This document shows positions 43,468 through 53,629 of a stretch of DNA of 64,000 bases, in pieces. The stretch comes from Planctobacterium sp047947135. Lineage in GTDB: Bacteria; Pseudomonadota; Gammaproteobacteria; Enterobacterales; Alteromonadaceae. The notes below the pieces were generated by a model, which searched no databases, was not told where the DNA came from, and saw only the letters and a list, made by a program, of their open reading frames with translations. Made by a program: the position numbers and the translations under genes. Where the stretch lies: contig CP170457.1 of the NCBI GenBank assembly GCA_047947135.1, positions 2,480,001 through 2,544,000 on the forward strand, written 5' to 3'. Each line of letters begins with the position of its first letter. Position 1 is the first letter of the stretch.

Positions 43468-43482
43468 TGTAATTTTATTACA
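43468..43482. promoter_or_regulatory. HexR-like binding site upstream of pyk
   Basis: TGTAATTTTATTACA with perfect half-sites TGTAAT and ATTACA, close to the HexR consensus described for Shewanella and relatives. It lies 65 bp upstream of the pyk start. Confidence 0.8.
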
Positions 43483-43571
43483 AAATACTAGTCTAAAATG
43501 AAGGAATTGTGAAATTTCTTAACAAAAAAACCTGTCCGACCAGTTGTTTCCTGGCATAAATTACCATCGCT

Positions 43572-44417
43572 TTAACGCTTATCGTAACGGGAATCACGTA
43601 GTGAATCTTTGACTCGTTTAAGATTTTCCCGAAACTTGGAACCGCGACGCAGTGTGAATCCTGTGGCCAGAATATCAATCAACGTTAACTGAGCGATACG
43701 TGATGCCATCGGCATATACATATCAGTGTCTTCAGGCACCTCTAAAGATAAAACCATGGTGCATTCGGAGGCCAACGGGCTGTTTTCAGCGGTAATACCG
43801 ACAACAGTAGCATCATTCCCTTTGGCTAGTTGTGCCAGTTCCACCAGACTTTTGGTGCGCCCGGTATGAGAGATAAGCACGATAACATCGCCTTCTGTCG
43901 AGTTCATGCAGCTCATACGCTGCATCAGGATATCTTCAAAATAGACCACAGGTACGTTAAAACGGAAAAACTTGTTTAATGCATCGTGGGCCACTGATGC
44001 TGAGGCACCCAGCCCGAAGAAGGAAATCTTTTTCGCTTGTGTTAGCAAGTCCACAGCGCGATTGATCGCATTGGTGTCAACGGATTGCCTGGCTACTTCA
44101 AGCGCGGCCATTGTTGATTCAAAAATCTTTTTGGTATACTCCTCAGGAGTATCGTCTTCTTCAACGTGGCGATTCACATAAGGAGTACCATTAGCCAGGC
44201 TTTGAGCTAAGTGAAGTTTGAAATCGGGATACCCTTTGGTGTCCAGACGACGACAAAAGCGGTTAACGGTGGGTTCGCTGACATCCGACATTTTAGCCAA
44301 AGTAGCGATGCTAGAGTGAATAGCAGTTTGGGGATTGGCTAAAATGATTTCAGCCACCTTACGTTCTGATTTACTAAACGCACCTTTATGCTGGGCGATC
44401 TTCTCTAGAATATTCAT
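43572..44417 (-). CDS. hexR: HexR, RpiR-family regulator of carbon metabolism
   Basis: Transcription factor that binds 2-keto-3-deoxy-6-phosphogluconate and controls Entner-Doudoroff genes. The N-terminal HTH (FSKSERKVAEIILANPQTAIHSSIATLAK and VSEPTVNRFCRRL) and the C-terminal SIS sugar-phosphate domain (ISFFGLGASASVAHDAL, VIVLISHTGRTKSLVEL) are complete. I start at the ATG at 44417 (281 aa, normal). It is divergent from zwf with two HexR-like boxes between them, so autoregulation is likely. Confidence 0.95.
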   Translation of the reverse strand: MNILEKIAQHKGAFSKSERKVAEIILANPQTAIHSSIATLAKMSDVSEPTVNRFCRRLDTKGYPDFKLHLAQSLANGTPYVNRHVEEDDTPEEYTKKIFESTMAALEVARQSVDTNAINRAVDLLTQAKKISFFGLGASASVAHDALNKFFRFNVPVVYFEDILMQRMSCMNSTEGDVIVLISHTGRTKSLVELAQLAKGNDATVVGITAENSPLASECTMVLSLEVPEDTDMYMPMASRIAQLTLIDILATGFTLRRGSKFRENLKRVKDSLRDSRYDKR

Positions 44418-44546
44418 GCGGTCTCGGAATTTTAATTTATACTTATTGTTCTGGTTCTCTGTAACTTTTTGACAGTCTGGTGTGTAAAAATTACAACGCA
44501 AGGCTGACAGGAAACCCATTTAACGTCAAAAATATTTGCAATAAGT

Positions 44547-44620
44547 TGTAAAATTACTACAAATATTGTTTACTGTAACGCATATTCTCAATTGAGTTGT
44601 ATAAATATAGTAATTTTACA
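44547..44620. promoter_or_regulatory. Two HexR-like boxes in the hexR/zwf divergent region
   Basis: TGTAAAATTACTACA at 44547-44561 and TATAGTAATTTTACA at 44606-44620, the second being nearly the complement of the first. Both resemble the HexR palindrome. They lie between the divergent hexR and zwf starts. Confidence 0.7.
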
Positions 44621-44668
44621 GCAATTTGCCATACACTTAATTGTCTCATTGAAAAAGGTTTTAATCTT

Positions 44669-46162
44669 ATGGCGCCGAATAAAGTAATTGAGCCTTGTGA
44701 TTTCGTATTGTTTGGAACCAAAGGCGATTTGGCTCGACGCAAACTATTGCCATCACTATACCAGCTTGAAAAAGCGAACTTGCTGCATGAAAACACTCGA
44801 CTCATCGGTGTTGCTCGCAATGAACTATCTGTTGCCGACTATGTGGCAATGGTACAGGAAAACATCGAAAAATTTTCTTCTGAAGAGCTGTGCACAGAAA
44901 CCTGGGAACGTTTTTCCAGCAAACTAGATTATGTCAAAATTGATATGCTGGATTATGCCAGCTACGACGCCTTGCAGTCTCATGTTGATGATAGCCGTAC
45001 GATGGTATGTTATCTGGCCACGCCACCCACAATCTATGGTGATATCTGTAAGGGCCTGGACCACGCAGGTATTATCGACCCGAGTGTTCGGGTGGTACTT
45101 GAAAAGCCCATAGGTCACGATTTGGAATCTTCCAAAGTGATCAACAATCAGGTTGCCGAGTATTTTAATGAAAACCAGATTTATCGTATTGACCATTACC
45201 TTGGAAAAGAAACGGTATTGAATCTGATAGCGCTGCGTTTCGCTAACTCCATTTTTGCCACTAACTGGGATCACAACTGTGTTGATCATGTACAAATTAC
45301 GGTTGCTGAGTCAGTAGGTATAGAGGGGCGTTGGGGATATTTCGACGAAGCTGGTCAAATGCGCGACATGGTACAAAACCACCTGTTGCAAATCCTGACG
45401 CTGATCGCGATGGAGCCGCCTACCAGTCTCGATGCCAACAGTATCCGAGACGAGAAGTTGAAAGTATTGAAGTCACTTCGCCCAATTACGTTGGCAAATG
45501 TGCGGGATAATGCTGTAAGAGCGCAATATTCCACAGGCTTTGTTAAAGGTCAGGAAGTACCTGGTTATCTGGAAGAAGAAGATGCCAATACAAAAAGTGA
45601 AACAGAGACTTTTGTAGCGCTTAAAGTTGAATTGGATAACTGGCGCTGGGCGGGGGTACCGTTTTACTTACGTACCGGTAAGCGTATGCCACGCAAGGTG
45701 AGTGAAGTGGTTATCTATTTTAAACCTCAGCCACACAATTTATTTAAAGAGAGCTTCCATCAGTTACCACCGAACAAGCTGACTATCAGATTGCAACCGG
45801 ACGAAGGTGTTGAGGTCACGGTGATGAATAAAGTACCGGGATTAAAAAGTTCCGGTTCGATGGATCTGCAAAAATCCAAGCTGGATTTGAGTTTCTCTGA
45901 AGAATTTGCCAACGATCGTATTCCGGATGCCTACGAAAAATTATTGTTAGAGGTCACATTGGGTGACCAGTCTTTATTCGTACGTCGCGATGAGATAGAG
46001 CAGGCCTGGACCTGGGTAGATGGCATTTTGGAAGCGTGGAAAGCGACCAAAGAAAAGCCCGAAACTTATCAGGCTGGAACATGGGGGCCGGTGTCGTCGA
46101 TCGCACTCATGGCGCGTGATGATCGCGCCTGGTACGAAAGCAAAAGCAAACCCACGAAGTAA
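44669..46162 (+). CDS. zwf: Glucose-6-phosphate dehydrogenase
   Basis: Oxidises glucose-6-phosphate to 6-phosphogluconolactone, feeding the Entner-Doudoroff and pentose phosphate routes. FVLFGTKGDLARRKLLPSLY is the NADP-binding start, YRIDHYLGKE the catalytic/active-site block and FYLRTGKRMP a C-terminal signature. I choose the ATG at 44669 (497 aa, normal) since conserved sequence begins there. It is the first gene of zwf-pgl-edd-glk-eda, with 5 bp to pgl. Confidence 0.97.
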   Translation: MAPNKVIEPCDFVLFGTKGDLARRKLLPSLYQLEKANLLHENTRLIGVARNELSVADYVAMVQENIEKFSSEELCTETWERFSSKLDYVKIDMLDYASYDALQSHVDDSRTMVCYLATPPTIYGDICKGLDHAGIIDPSVRVVLEKPIGHDLESSKVINNQVAEYFNENQIYRIDHYLGKETVLNLIALRFANSIFATNWDHNCVDHVQITVAESVGIEGRWGYFDEAGQMRDMVQNHLLQILTLIAMEPPTSLDANSIRDEKLKVLKSLRPITLANVRDNAVRAQYSTGFVKGQEVPGYLEEEDANTKSETETFVALKVELDNWRWAGVPFYLRTGKRMPRKVSEVVIYFKPQPHNLFKESFHQLPPNKLTIRLQPDEGVEVTVMNKVPGLKSSGSMDLQKSKLDLSFSEEFANDRIPDAYEKLLLEVTLGDQSLFVRRDEIEQAWTWVDGILEAWKATKEKPETYQAGTWGPVSSIALMARDDRAWYESKSKPTK

Positions 46163-46167
46163 ACATT

Positions 46168-46848
46168 ATGAAACAGACAGAATTTACGAGTACAGACGAG
46201 TTAAATGAGGCGTTTGCCCAAACCATTGCCGACATCTTGCTGGAGGCTGTCGAAAAACGTGGCACGGCAAGTATCTTAGTTTCTGGTGGTAGAACACCTG
46301 TGGCCTTATTTAAAACCTTGTCTAAAGCTCCGTTGGACTGGCGTAAAATTAATGTCAGTCTGGCGGATGAACGTTGGGTAGCAGCAGATCATGAAGCCAG
46401 TAATGAAAAACTGGTACGTGACAATCTACTGCAAAATCGCGCTGCTGTGGCAAATTTTATCAGTCTGACAACCTCAGATAATGACGCCAATGATGCAGTG
46501 TCAGAGATTACTGAACGTTTTAGCAAAGTACACAAACCATTTGATGTACTGATTTTGGGGATGGGAGAAGATGGTCATACTGCATCACTATTCCCTTGCT
46601 CAGCAGAAATTAATGAAGGTTTGAACAGCGACGCAGAGTTTATCGCTGTGCAGCCTACAAGCGCACCACATCAACGTATGTCCTTCACCTTGAAAGGCCT
46701 GCTTAATAGTCAAAATATCTTCCTGCATCTCACCGGCGATCGTAAAAAAGCCGTGTTAGAGCAAGCACTTGCGGGCCAGGATCCAACAGAAATGCCCATT
46801 CGCGCCGTGTTGCAAAACGCAAATGTCGAACTTGTCTGGGCACCATAG
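46168..46848 (+). CDS. pgl: 6-phosphogluconolactonase
   Basis: Hydrolyses 6-phosphogluconolactone, the step after Zwf. SILVSGGRTPVALFKTL, VSLADERWV and ILGMGEDGHTASLFP are family signatures of the SugarP isomerase-fold (DevB-type) enzyme. 226 aa is normal. It lies 5 bp after zwf and 9 bp before edd, with GGAGAGCAAT leading into edd. Confidence 0.95.
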   Translation: MKQTEFTSTDELNEAFAQTIADILLEAVEKRGTASILVSGGRTPVALFKTLSKAPLDWRKINVSLADERWVAADHEASNEKLVRDNLLQNRAAVANFISLTTSDNDANDAVSEITERFSKVHKPFDVLILGMGEDGHTASLFPCSAEINEGLNSDAEFIAVQPTSAPHQRMSFTLKGLLNSQNIFLHLTGDRKKAVLEQALAGQDPTEMPIRAVLQNANVELVWAP

Positions 46849-46857
46849 GAGAGCAAT

Positions 46858-48684
46858 ATGAATTCCGTTATTCAGGAAGTCACCGAGCGAATTATTGAAC
46901 GCAGCCAGGATACCCGTAAATCTTATCTGGAAAAGATTGAGAAAGCACGTATTCAGGGTCCGCATCGGGGCACTCTGTCATGCGGTAATTTGGCGCATGG
47001 ATTCGCGGCCTGTAACAAAGAAGACAAAACGTCTTTGACCAGCATGATAAAATCCAATATTGCGATTGTGTCGTCATACAATGACATGCTGTTGGCTCAC
47101 CAGCCCTATGAAAGTTATCCTCAACGGATTAAAGAGGCCATAGCGGCGATTGGCAGTGTTGCTCAGTTCGCTGGTGGTGTACCTGCGATGTGTGACGGTG
47201 TAACACAGGGCAATGCCGGTATGGATTTAAGCCTGATGAGCCGGGATATTATTGCCCAGGCGACGGCTGTAGCACTCTCGCACAACATGTTTGATGGCAC
47301 GCTGGCCCTTGGAATTTGCGATAAAATTGTTCCAGGGCTTTTGATCGGCTGTTTAGCCTTTGGTCATTTGCCAACGGTTTTTGTACCAGCTGGCCCTATG
47401 CCTTCTGGTCTTCCAAATAAAGAAAAAGCCCGCGTTCGGCAATTATTTGCCCAAGGTAAAGTCGGCCGTGATGAACTGCTTAAAGCGGAATCGGAATCAT
47501 ATCACTCGGCGGGTACCTGCACATTTTATGGCACAGCCAACAGTAATCAGTTGGTTGTCGAAATGATGGGGCTGCATTTGCCTGGAGCATCATTTGTCAA
47601 TCCCGGTACTGAGCTGCGTGACGCATTAACGGACGCCGCGGCTCGTCAAGTGACACGATTAACCGACTTGGGTGATAACTATACGCCAATCGGTCAAATG
47701 GTTGATGCCAAATCAGTGGTTAATGGCTTAGTCGGCTTGTTAGCGACCGGGGGCTCGACAAACCACACGATGCATTTAGTTGCCGTGGCCCGTGCCGCTG
47801 GATTTTTGATCAACTGGGATGACTTCTCTGATATTTCTAACGCGGTTCCCTTGTTAACGCGTATTTATCCTAATGGCTCAGCTGATATTAACCACTTCAC
47901 AGCAGCAGGCGGCATGTCGCTGCTATTTAAAGAATTACTGGACGCTAAGTTACTGCACAATGATGTGCAGACGATTTGCGGACATGGACTGGATAAATAT
48001 ACCCAGGAGCCGAAGATCCTGGACGGTGAACTGACCTGGGTAGATGGACCGTCAAAGTCTTCTGATCCAGAAGTCTTGTCAACGGTAGCCGAACCTTTTA
48101 AACCCAACGGCGGTTTAACTGTACTGGAAGGTAATCTTGGTCGCGGTGTGATTAAAACCTCAGCAATGCGCCCAGGTACGGACTTAATAAAAGCGCCGGC
48201 AGTGGTGTTTGAAGACCAATTCGAATTAGATGCTGCATTTAAAGCAGGGGATTTGGATAAGGATTGTATTGTTGTAGTGCGTTTTCAGGGACCAAAAGCG
48301 ATTGGTATGCCGGAATTGCACCGTCTGACACCTCCTCTGGGTGTGCTGCAGGATAAGGGTTTTAAAGTGGCTTTAGTCACAGATGGACGCATGTCAGGTG
48401 CATCAGGGAAGGTTCCTGCTGCAATACATGTGACACCTGAAGCCTATGACGGCGGTTTACTGTGTAAAGTGCAGAATGGCGATTTAATAGAGCTTAATAT
48501 CAAGACTGGGCAACTGGTACTGCATGTTTCTGATGAGGAGTTGGCGAGTCGGGATAATAAACTGGCGGATATTGCTCACCATCAAGTGGGCATGGGACGA
48601 GAGTTATTTGCTGGTGTGCGGATGAACCTTACGGGCGCAGAGCAGGGTGCCTGTTCACTTTTCCATACTCAGGAGCAGGAATAA
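46858..48684 (+). CDS. edd: Phosphogluconate dehydratase
   Basis: Entner-Doudoroff enzyme that dehydrates 6-phosphogluconate to KDPG with an iron-sulphur cluster. IVSSYNDMLLAHQPYE, VPAMCDGVTQG, LALGICDKIVPGLLIG, SAGTCTFYGTANSN and VTDGRMSGASGKVPAAIHV are IlvD/Edd family blocks with the cysteines in place. 608 aa is normal. The stop overlaps the glk start by one base (TAATG). Confidence 0.97.
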   Translation: MNSVIQEVTERIIERSQDTRKSYLEKIEKARIQGPHRGTLSCGNLAHGFAACNKEDKTSLTSMIKSNIAIVSSYNDMLLAHQPYESYPQRIKEAIAAIGSVAQFAGGVPAMCDGVTQGNAGMDLSLMSRDIIAQATAVALSHNMFDGTLALGICDKIVPGLLIGCLAFGHLPTVFVPAGPMPSGLPNKEKARVRQLFAQGKVGRDELLKAESESYHSAGTCTFYGTANSNQLVVEMMGLHLPGASFVNPGTELRDALTDAAARQVTRLTDLGDNYTPIGQMVDAKSVVNGLVGLLATGGSTNHTMHLVAVARAAGFLINWDDFSDISNAVPLLTRIYPNGSADINHFTAAGGMSLLFKELLDAKLLHNDVQTICGHGLDKYTQEPKILDGELTWVDGPSKSSDPEVLSTVAEPFKPNGGLTVLEGNLGRGVIKTSAMRPGTDLIKAPAVVFEDQFELDAAFKAGDLDKDCIVVVRFQGPKAIGMPELHRLTPPLGVLQDKGFKVALVTDGRMSGASGKVPAAIHVTPEAYDGGLLCKVQNGDLIELNIKTGQLVLHVSDEELASRDNKLADIAHHQVGMGRELFAGVRMNLTGAEQGACSLFHTQEQE

Positions 48685-49637
48685 TGGCTGCCCGTTTTGT
48701 CGCTGATGTTGGCGGTACTAATATCCGTTTGGCCAGAGAGGTCGAAGGCAAGTTGGTGGGTATTAAAAAGTACCTGTGCAATGACTATGAAACTATAGCA
48801 GATGCCATCAAAGCCTATATGGCTGACTTCCCGGATTTGATCTTTGAAGCAGGCTGTATTGGCATTGCCTGCCCAGTCAATAATGACTTGATCATTATGA
48901 CCAACCATACCTGGCGTTTTTCGGTGAAAGAACTGCAGCAGCAACTGGGGTTGAAGTGGTTGCATGTGATTAATGACTACACTGCCGTGTCTATGTCGTT
49001 GCCAGTGCTGAGCGATAGCCAGAAAATCCAGATTGGTCCTGGCGAAATTAAGCCTAGAGAAAATATCGCTGTGTTTGGTCCAGGAACCGGACTTGGCGTA
49101 GGGCACTTGGTACCCACAGTTGATGGCTGGCAGTGTCTTGATGGTGAAGGTGGTCATGTAGACTTGCCGGTTTACAACAAAGAAGACCTAATCGTCTGGG
49201 AATTCCTGAGAGAAAAGTACGGTTATGCTTCAGCCGAAGAAGCGTTATCAGGGCGAGGCATTGCTCAGATTTATCAGGCGTTGGCAGAACACAAAAATCA
49301 GCCTGTCGAGTTCACTGAGCCGTCGGACATCACTCAACGAGCACTGGATGGTAGTTGCACCTTATGTGTTGCAGCGCTATCCCGCTTTTGTGCCTTGATG
49401 GGAACATTTGCCGGGAATCTGGCGTTGAATGTTGGTGCACATGGCGGCGTTTATATTGCTGGCGGCATTGCACAACGATTTGTGGAATTTTTAAAACAAA
49501 GCGATTTTCGAACCCGGTTTGAGGCGAAAGGGCGTTTTCAACAGTACGTAGCGGATATCCCTACGTTTGTAATAACGGAACCTGATCACGGTTTAATCGG
49601 CGCTGCCGCTTATCTGGCCCAGAATTTTAAAGGTTAA
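48684..49637 (+). CDS. glk: Glucokinase
   Basis: Phosphorylates free glucose to glucose-6-phosphate, the entry to this pathway. ADVGGTNIRLAREV is the ATP-binding phosphate-1 motif; GIACPVNNDLI, VINDYTAVSMSLP, FGPGTGLGVGHL and DGEGGHVDLP follow, as in bacterial Glk. 317 aa is normal. It is located in the operon between edd and eda, so the enzyme set from glucose to KDPG cleavage is co-transcribed. Confidence 0.96.
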   Translation: MAARFVADVGGTNIRLAREVEGKLVGIKKYLCNDYETIADAIKAYMADFPDLIFEAGCIGIACPVNNDLIIMTNHTWRFSVKELQQQLGLKWLHVINDYTAVSMSLPVLSDSQKIQIGPGEIKPRENIAVFGPGTGLGVGHLVPTVDGWQCLDGEGGHVDLPVYNKEDLIVWEFLREKYGYASAEEALSGRGIAQIYQALAEHKNQPVEFTEPSDITQRALDGSCTLCVAALSRFCALMGTFAGNLALNVGAHGGVYIAGGIAQRFVEFLKQSDFRTRFEAKGRFQQYVADIPTFVITEPDHGLIGAAAYLAQNFKG

Positions 49638-49642
49638 TTAGT

Positions 49643-50302
49643 ATGAGTAAAAATTGGATTAAATCATCAGCAGACATTTTCGCCCAAGGGCCGGTAGTGC
49701 CAGTATTGGTGATCAAAGATATTGAACATGCAGTGCCACTTGCCAAAGCCTTATTAGCCGGCGGTATAAAAGTACTGGAAGTTACCTTGCGCACACCGAT
49801 TGCGATTGATGTCATTCGTAAAATAGCGCAAGAAGTACCTGAAGCCGTTATCGGTGCAGGTACAGTCACCAATCGCGAACAATTGCAGCAAGTGACAGAC
49901 GCTGGCGCGCAATTTGCCATTAGTCCCGGGTTAACCACAGAACTGTTGCAGGCTGGTCAGGAAGGCAAAATTGCCTTGATCCCAGGTATTGCCTCTATCT
50001 CTGAGCTGATGGAAGGTCTGGATTTAGGCTATGATCATTTCAAATTTTTCCCAGCTGAGGCGTCGGGTGGTATCAAAGCCATCAAATCAATCTCTGGACC
50101 TTTTCCACACGTAACGTTTTGTCCAACAGGTGGCATTGGTCCGAATAATTATCTGGATTATCTGGCCTTGCCCAACATCAAGTGTGTTGGCGGCTCATGG
50201 TTAGCCCCTGATGATGCTTTGGCATCGGGGAATTGGGAACGCATCACGCAATTAGCAAAAGAAGCAGTTGAGGGCGCTCACCGACTGGATAAAGCCAGCT
50301 AA
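49643..50302 (+). CDS. eda: KDPG aldolase
   Basis: Cleaves 2-keto-3-deoxy-6-phosphogluconate to pyruvate and glyceraldehyde-3-phosphate. VPVLVIKDIEHAVPLAKALL, EVTLRTPIAIDVI, GAGTVTNREQL, FAISPGLTTELL and the Schiff-base lysine block HFKFFPAEASGG are present. 219 aa is normal. It is the last gene of the operon, followed by a terminator at 50325. Confidence 0.97.
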   Translation: MSKNWIKSSADIFAQGPVVPVLVIKDIEHAVPLAKALLAGGIKVLEVTLRTPIAIDVIRKIAQEVPEAVIGAGTVTNREQLQQVTDAGAQFAISPGLTTELLQAGQEGKIALIPGIASISELMEGLDLGYDHFKFFPAEASGGIKAIKSISGPFPHVTFCPTGGIGPNNYLDYLALPNIKCVGGSWLAPDDALASGNWERITQLAKEAVEGAHRLDKAS

Positions 50303-50324
50303 ATCCTCGTTTGAATTCACATAG

Positions 50325-50347
50325 AGCCAGCGAAAGCTGGCTTTTTT
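50325..50347 (+). terminator. Terminator of the zwf-eda operon
   Basis: AGCCAGC-GAAA-GCTGGCT with a GNRA-type tetraloop, followed by TTTTT. It is placed 23 bp after the eda stop. Confidence 0.92.
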
Positions 50348-50355
50348 GATCGTGC

Positions 50356-51255
50356 TTAACGTGCGCTAACTGTGACCATCAGGTAATCGACATATTTTCC
50401 GGCAGGTTTAAAGTCGGTGTTTCCGACTTCTACGGCAAAACCAATAGTAGTGTCGGTTAACGGATTGTAGTTGGTATAGCGTCGTCGGTAGCCGCTGGCA
50501 GCACCAAAGCGGACACCATCCATAATGACATCATAATGGACTATTTCACCGCTGCCGCGGTGGCGTAGTCCTTTGTACTCTGAAGCGACGGAGATATCAT
50601 AATGGGCATTACTGTAAATTTCGATATTCCAGTCAATACGTTTTCCCTGATACATACGACCTAAATCCACGTGGTAGTAGCCATTATTCCCATATACCGC
50701 AGAATTACCGCGAGTTTGCACATCCACACTGAGAATCGAAGGTACTTCCATGTTGAAAGTGGCAACGACTTCGCGACTGGCCGCATAGCCGTAAGAAGAA
50801 GCGATAATGCTGACGTGCCCCTGATAATCACCTGCAATGAGCGCTTCGTTCGTGGTTAGCTCAGCGAAAACCCGAATTTTTTTGTCGCGATAAACGGGAA
50901 TGACATAAGCAATTCGACCATTTATGACATATTGCGGATAGATTTGACGCTGTTTATTGACTAACTCTGAACCGACACTGTCGCTTGAGGAGTAAAGGCG
51001 AATATTAGGGTCATTGTCGGTAAAAACCAGCAACTCGGTGACACACTCATCCGTCCGGCGATCAAAACGGATGTCCATGCGGATGGTTTGCAGATTACGC
51101 TTATTGGCTTTCCAGGTTAGGGTTTTTGTATCCGCTCGAAAGTCGGTATAACAATACCACCAGTTTGCGCTCGCCTTTAAGGGAATAGCAGACAACAGCA
51201 AAAAGCATACTGTTACTATTTTTATCCTGCAAATGGTTGTGCAAAAAGCGAACAT
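50356..51255 (-). CDS. Fimbrial tip/adhesin-like exported protein
   Basis: A 299-residue exported protein, last gene of the chaperone-usher locus. The N-terminal hydrophobic stretch (IVTVCFLLLSAIPLKASA) is a signal peptide. The mature protein looks all-beta, ending in VGNTDFKPAGKYVDYLMVTVSAR, which resembles the C-terminal donor-strand region of pilin subunits. Position after the usher gene and size fit a tip adhesin or minor subunit. I do not recognise a specific adhesin family. It lies 16 bp after the usher gene. Confidence 0.65.
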   Translation of the reverse strand: MFAFCTTICRIKIVTVCFLLLSAIPLKASANWWYCYTDFRADTKTLTWKANKRNLQTIRMDIRFDRRTDECVTELLVFTDNDPNIRLYSSSDSVGSELVNKQRQIYPQYVINGRIAYVIPVYRDKKIRVFAELTTNEALIAGDYQGHVSIIASSYGYAASREVVATFNMEVPSILSVDVQTRGNSAVYGNNGYYHVDLGRMYQGKRIDWNIEIYSNAHYDISVASEYKGLRHRGSGEIVHYDVIMDGVRFGAASGYRRRYTNYNPLTDTTIGFAVEVGNTDFKPAGKYVDYLMVTVSAR

Positions 51256-51271
51256 GAGGCTCCTGGAGGCT

Positions 51272-53629
51272 CTACGGTAATTTAATAATTCCCAGTCGAA
51301 TCAAACTTTTATCTGATTCAACTACGGTTACTTGAACGGTTTTTTCGCCGATAGTCAAGGTATAGTCACCTGTACCTATTCCCTCCACAACGAATCGCCC
51401 TTTGCGATTGGTAAAGAAGCTGGCCTTATAGTCATCATTGCGCATTTCACCGCGTTTAAGAGCCATGGGATTATTCTCTTGATCGTTTAGATAACCAATG
51501 ATGGTGTATGACAGATCAGACCCTATTAATACATTATGGCCGGTCGCCGTTCCACCCACCATATTATAGGCTCCTGGGCCCCAGTCGTAACCCAGTGGTG
51601 CGTTCTGTACATCTACGGCTAGCCCGCTATCGGTAAATGGCGTTCCCAACGAGACCAGACCACCTATTTGACTGCCTGCATTAGCCAGGTAGTCACCCTG
51701 CGGGGTGGGGTTAATCTGCACTTCTTTTTCTGCCAGGGTTCGGTGGGTATTGACGATGACAAAGGGCGCGCGCACATTTTGTCCGATTCCAATATTGCCA
51801 TCAGCAATACCAACCGAAGTGGATACGTTGACTCGATGGTCATCACTACTTGAGAGGGCGTCACGGTCCTGATAGCGGGAAGTCATATCGGCTCGGAAGT
51901 AATTACCGGTATAGCTGCCTGATAAAGTCGTGGTTTTAATATCGGGGCTTCGTTGAAAATCTACGGCATAGCCATAATCGTGTAAAAAGTTGCGATTGAC
52001 CTTGGTGTAGTTGGCTCTAAAAGTATCACTTCGGCCGAGAAAATCTAACCGGGTTCTGCTTCGGCTGGCGGGCCTGAACAGTGTCCAACTGACATTAACA
52101 TAAACATTGTGCTCATCGAGATCTACATTGCCAGCTTGAGATTGATAACGATATTCGGCACTGACTCGCCAGCCTTGTTTCCGCCAGTTTAATTGTACCG
52201 TGCCATTACGAGAGCTGCTGGACTGAGACGTTCTGGTTTTGCGGCCTGTGATATTTAAATCCAGTGAGTCAGAAAAAAAGTAGGTGTAATTAATGGCCAT
52301 ACTTTCGTCGCTGTTGAAAAAACTATTTTGCAACCAGGGAGTGGCACTGAAATTGTCTCGTTTTTCGTAGCTTAAGCGCAAATTAGGTATACCATAACGA
52401 GAGCCACCCCAAATGCTGTGTTCACTATCGATTGAAAGTGAATAGCCTTGTTCGGCATCCAGTTCACTTTGCGTTGCCCGCATTGATAAATTGCCGTAAG
52501 CGCTGCCAAATACCGCCGTTGCTCCTAGCAAATATTGGCCTTCGTAGTAGAGACCATTGAGTCCCCCGGTAAAATTGTCGGTAATGCCATATTCATAAAA
52601 TCCGGTTGCCAGAAGGTGGCTATCGTAATCGTATTCAAAGTTAGTAAATGTGCTGGGATATCCCACATTAAAGGTAAAGTCACTACGTCCAGCTTCCAGC
52701 AACTGAGAATTGTAAAACGTGCTGAAACTAAAGTTTTCCTGTTCACCATTGACGTATGTGGCGCTGACTTGAACGTTATTTTCGCCCGTCGTTAGCGGCA
52801 AATCATTTAAGTCATAGCGACCAGGGGCAAGGCGAACCTTAGCAATGATATTGTTATTGACGATGACTTTCACCTCGGCAGACTGCTTAAGGTAAAATTC
52901 CTGACTGTTCGATGGTGTGATTTTGGTCAGAGGCTGCAAATCGCGATAGGAGCGCGAATAACCGATGCCGCCTAAATTCGCAGAGTTCAGGTGACCTCGG
53001 CTAAACGCGTTTACATCGCCAAATTCATAGCGCGCCGGAACAGTATGTCTGTCATAGTAAAAGCGGATATCACCTCTGTAAGTTTCTGTGCGGAGTGCTG
53101 ACTTGTCAAAAAACACCGAAAATTCACCATTAAGGCCATCGTGTCCACCGATGTTAAGATCAGCTAACCAATCAACAGAATATTCATTGTCACCATCGGA
53201 AGTTCTGTCGTATCTCAGGCTGAAGTTGTTTAACATCGCCCAGGAGGCACTTGGGGTTGGTTTTGCAAGATAATTGCGGTCGCCATAAGTAAGATCATCG
53301 ACACTCAAGGCTTCAGGCAATAACTCCATAACCACGTTAAGATCCTGAGCGTTGAGTTCCAGATTAATGCCCATCAACGCCAGATTTTCTATCTCGATAT
53401 CCGCACTCGGGTAATGGGTCAAACGTGCCTTCACTTCATTATTGATCAGATCTTCCAATGCGGCACTCAGTGAAGTCGTGTTTGCGGCCTGCAGGTCAAA
53501 GTTTTCAAGCACAAAGGTGACACTTCCAACAGGCTTGTTTTGCCAGATAACCGGCAGATCCAAAGAGTAGATGGCGGCCGTTGCTTCAAAACTGAAGAGG
53601 CATAACCAAAGCCAAATCTTATTGCGCAT
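51272..53629 (-). CDS. Fimbrial usher, outer-membrane assembly channel
   Basis: Outer-membrane beta-barrel that receives chaperone-subunit complexes and polymerises the fimbria. A signal peptide is followed by an N-terminal region, a long barrel with alternating aromatic strands (residues about 140-640), a plug-like stretch (VIVNNNIIAKVRLAPGRYDLNDLP) and C-terminal beta domains ending in TLTIGEKTVQVTVVESDKSLIRLGIIKLP. At 785 aa it is in the family range. It overlaps the chaperone gene by 11 bp, so the two are co-translated. Confidence 0.88.
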   Translation of the reverse strand: MRNKIWLWLCLFSFEATAAIYSLDLPVIWQNKPVGSVTFVLENFDLQAANTTSLSAALEDLINNEVKARLTHYPSADIEIENLALMGINLELNAQDLNVVMELLPEALSVDDLTYGDRNYLAKPTPSASWAMLNNFSLRYDRTSDGDNEYSVDWLADLNIGGHDGLNGEFSVFFDKSALRTETYRGDIRFYYDRHTVPARYEFGDVNAFSRGHLNSANLGGIGYSRSYRDLQPLTKITPSNSQEFYLKQSAEVKVIVNNNIIAKVRLAPGRYDLNDLPLTTGENNVQVSATYVNGEQENFSFSTFYNSQLLEAGRSDFTFNVGYPSTFTNFEYDYDSHLLATGFYEYGITDNFTGGLNGLYYEGQYLLGATAVFGSAYGNLSMRATQSELDAEQGYSLSIDSEHSIWGGSRYGIPNLRLSYEKRDNFSATPWLQNSFFNSDESMAINYTYFFSDSLDLNITGRKTRTSQSSSSRNGTVQLNWRKQGWRVSAEYRYQSQAGNVDLDEHNVYVNVSWTLFRPASRSRTRLDFLGRSDTFRANYTKVNRNFLHDYGYAVDFQRSPDIKTTTLSGSYTGNYFRADMTSRYQDRDALSSSDDHRVNVSTSVGIADGNIGIGQNVRAPFVIVNTHRTLAEKEVQINPTPQGDYLANAGSQIGGLVSLGTPFTDSGLAVDVQNAPLGYDWGPGAYNMVGGTATGHNVLIGSDLSYTIIGYLNDQENNPMALKRGEMRNDDYKASFFTNRKGRFVVEGIGTGDYTLTIGEKTVQVTVVESDKSLIRLGIIKLP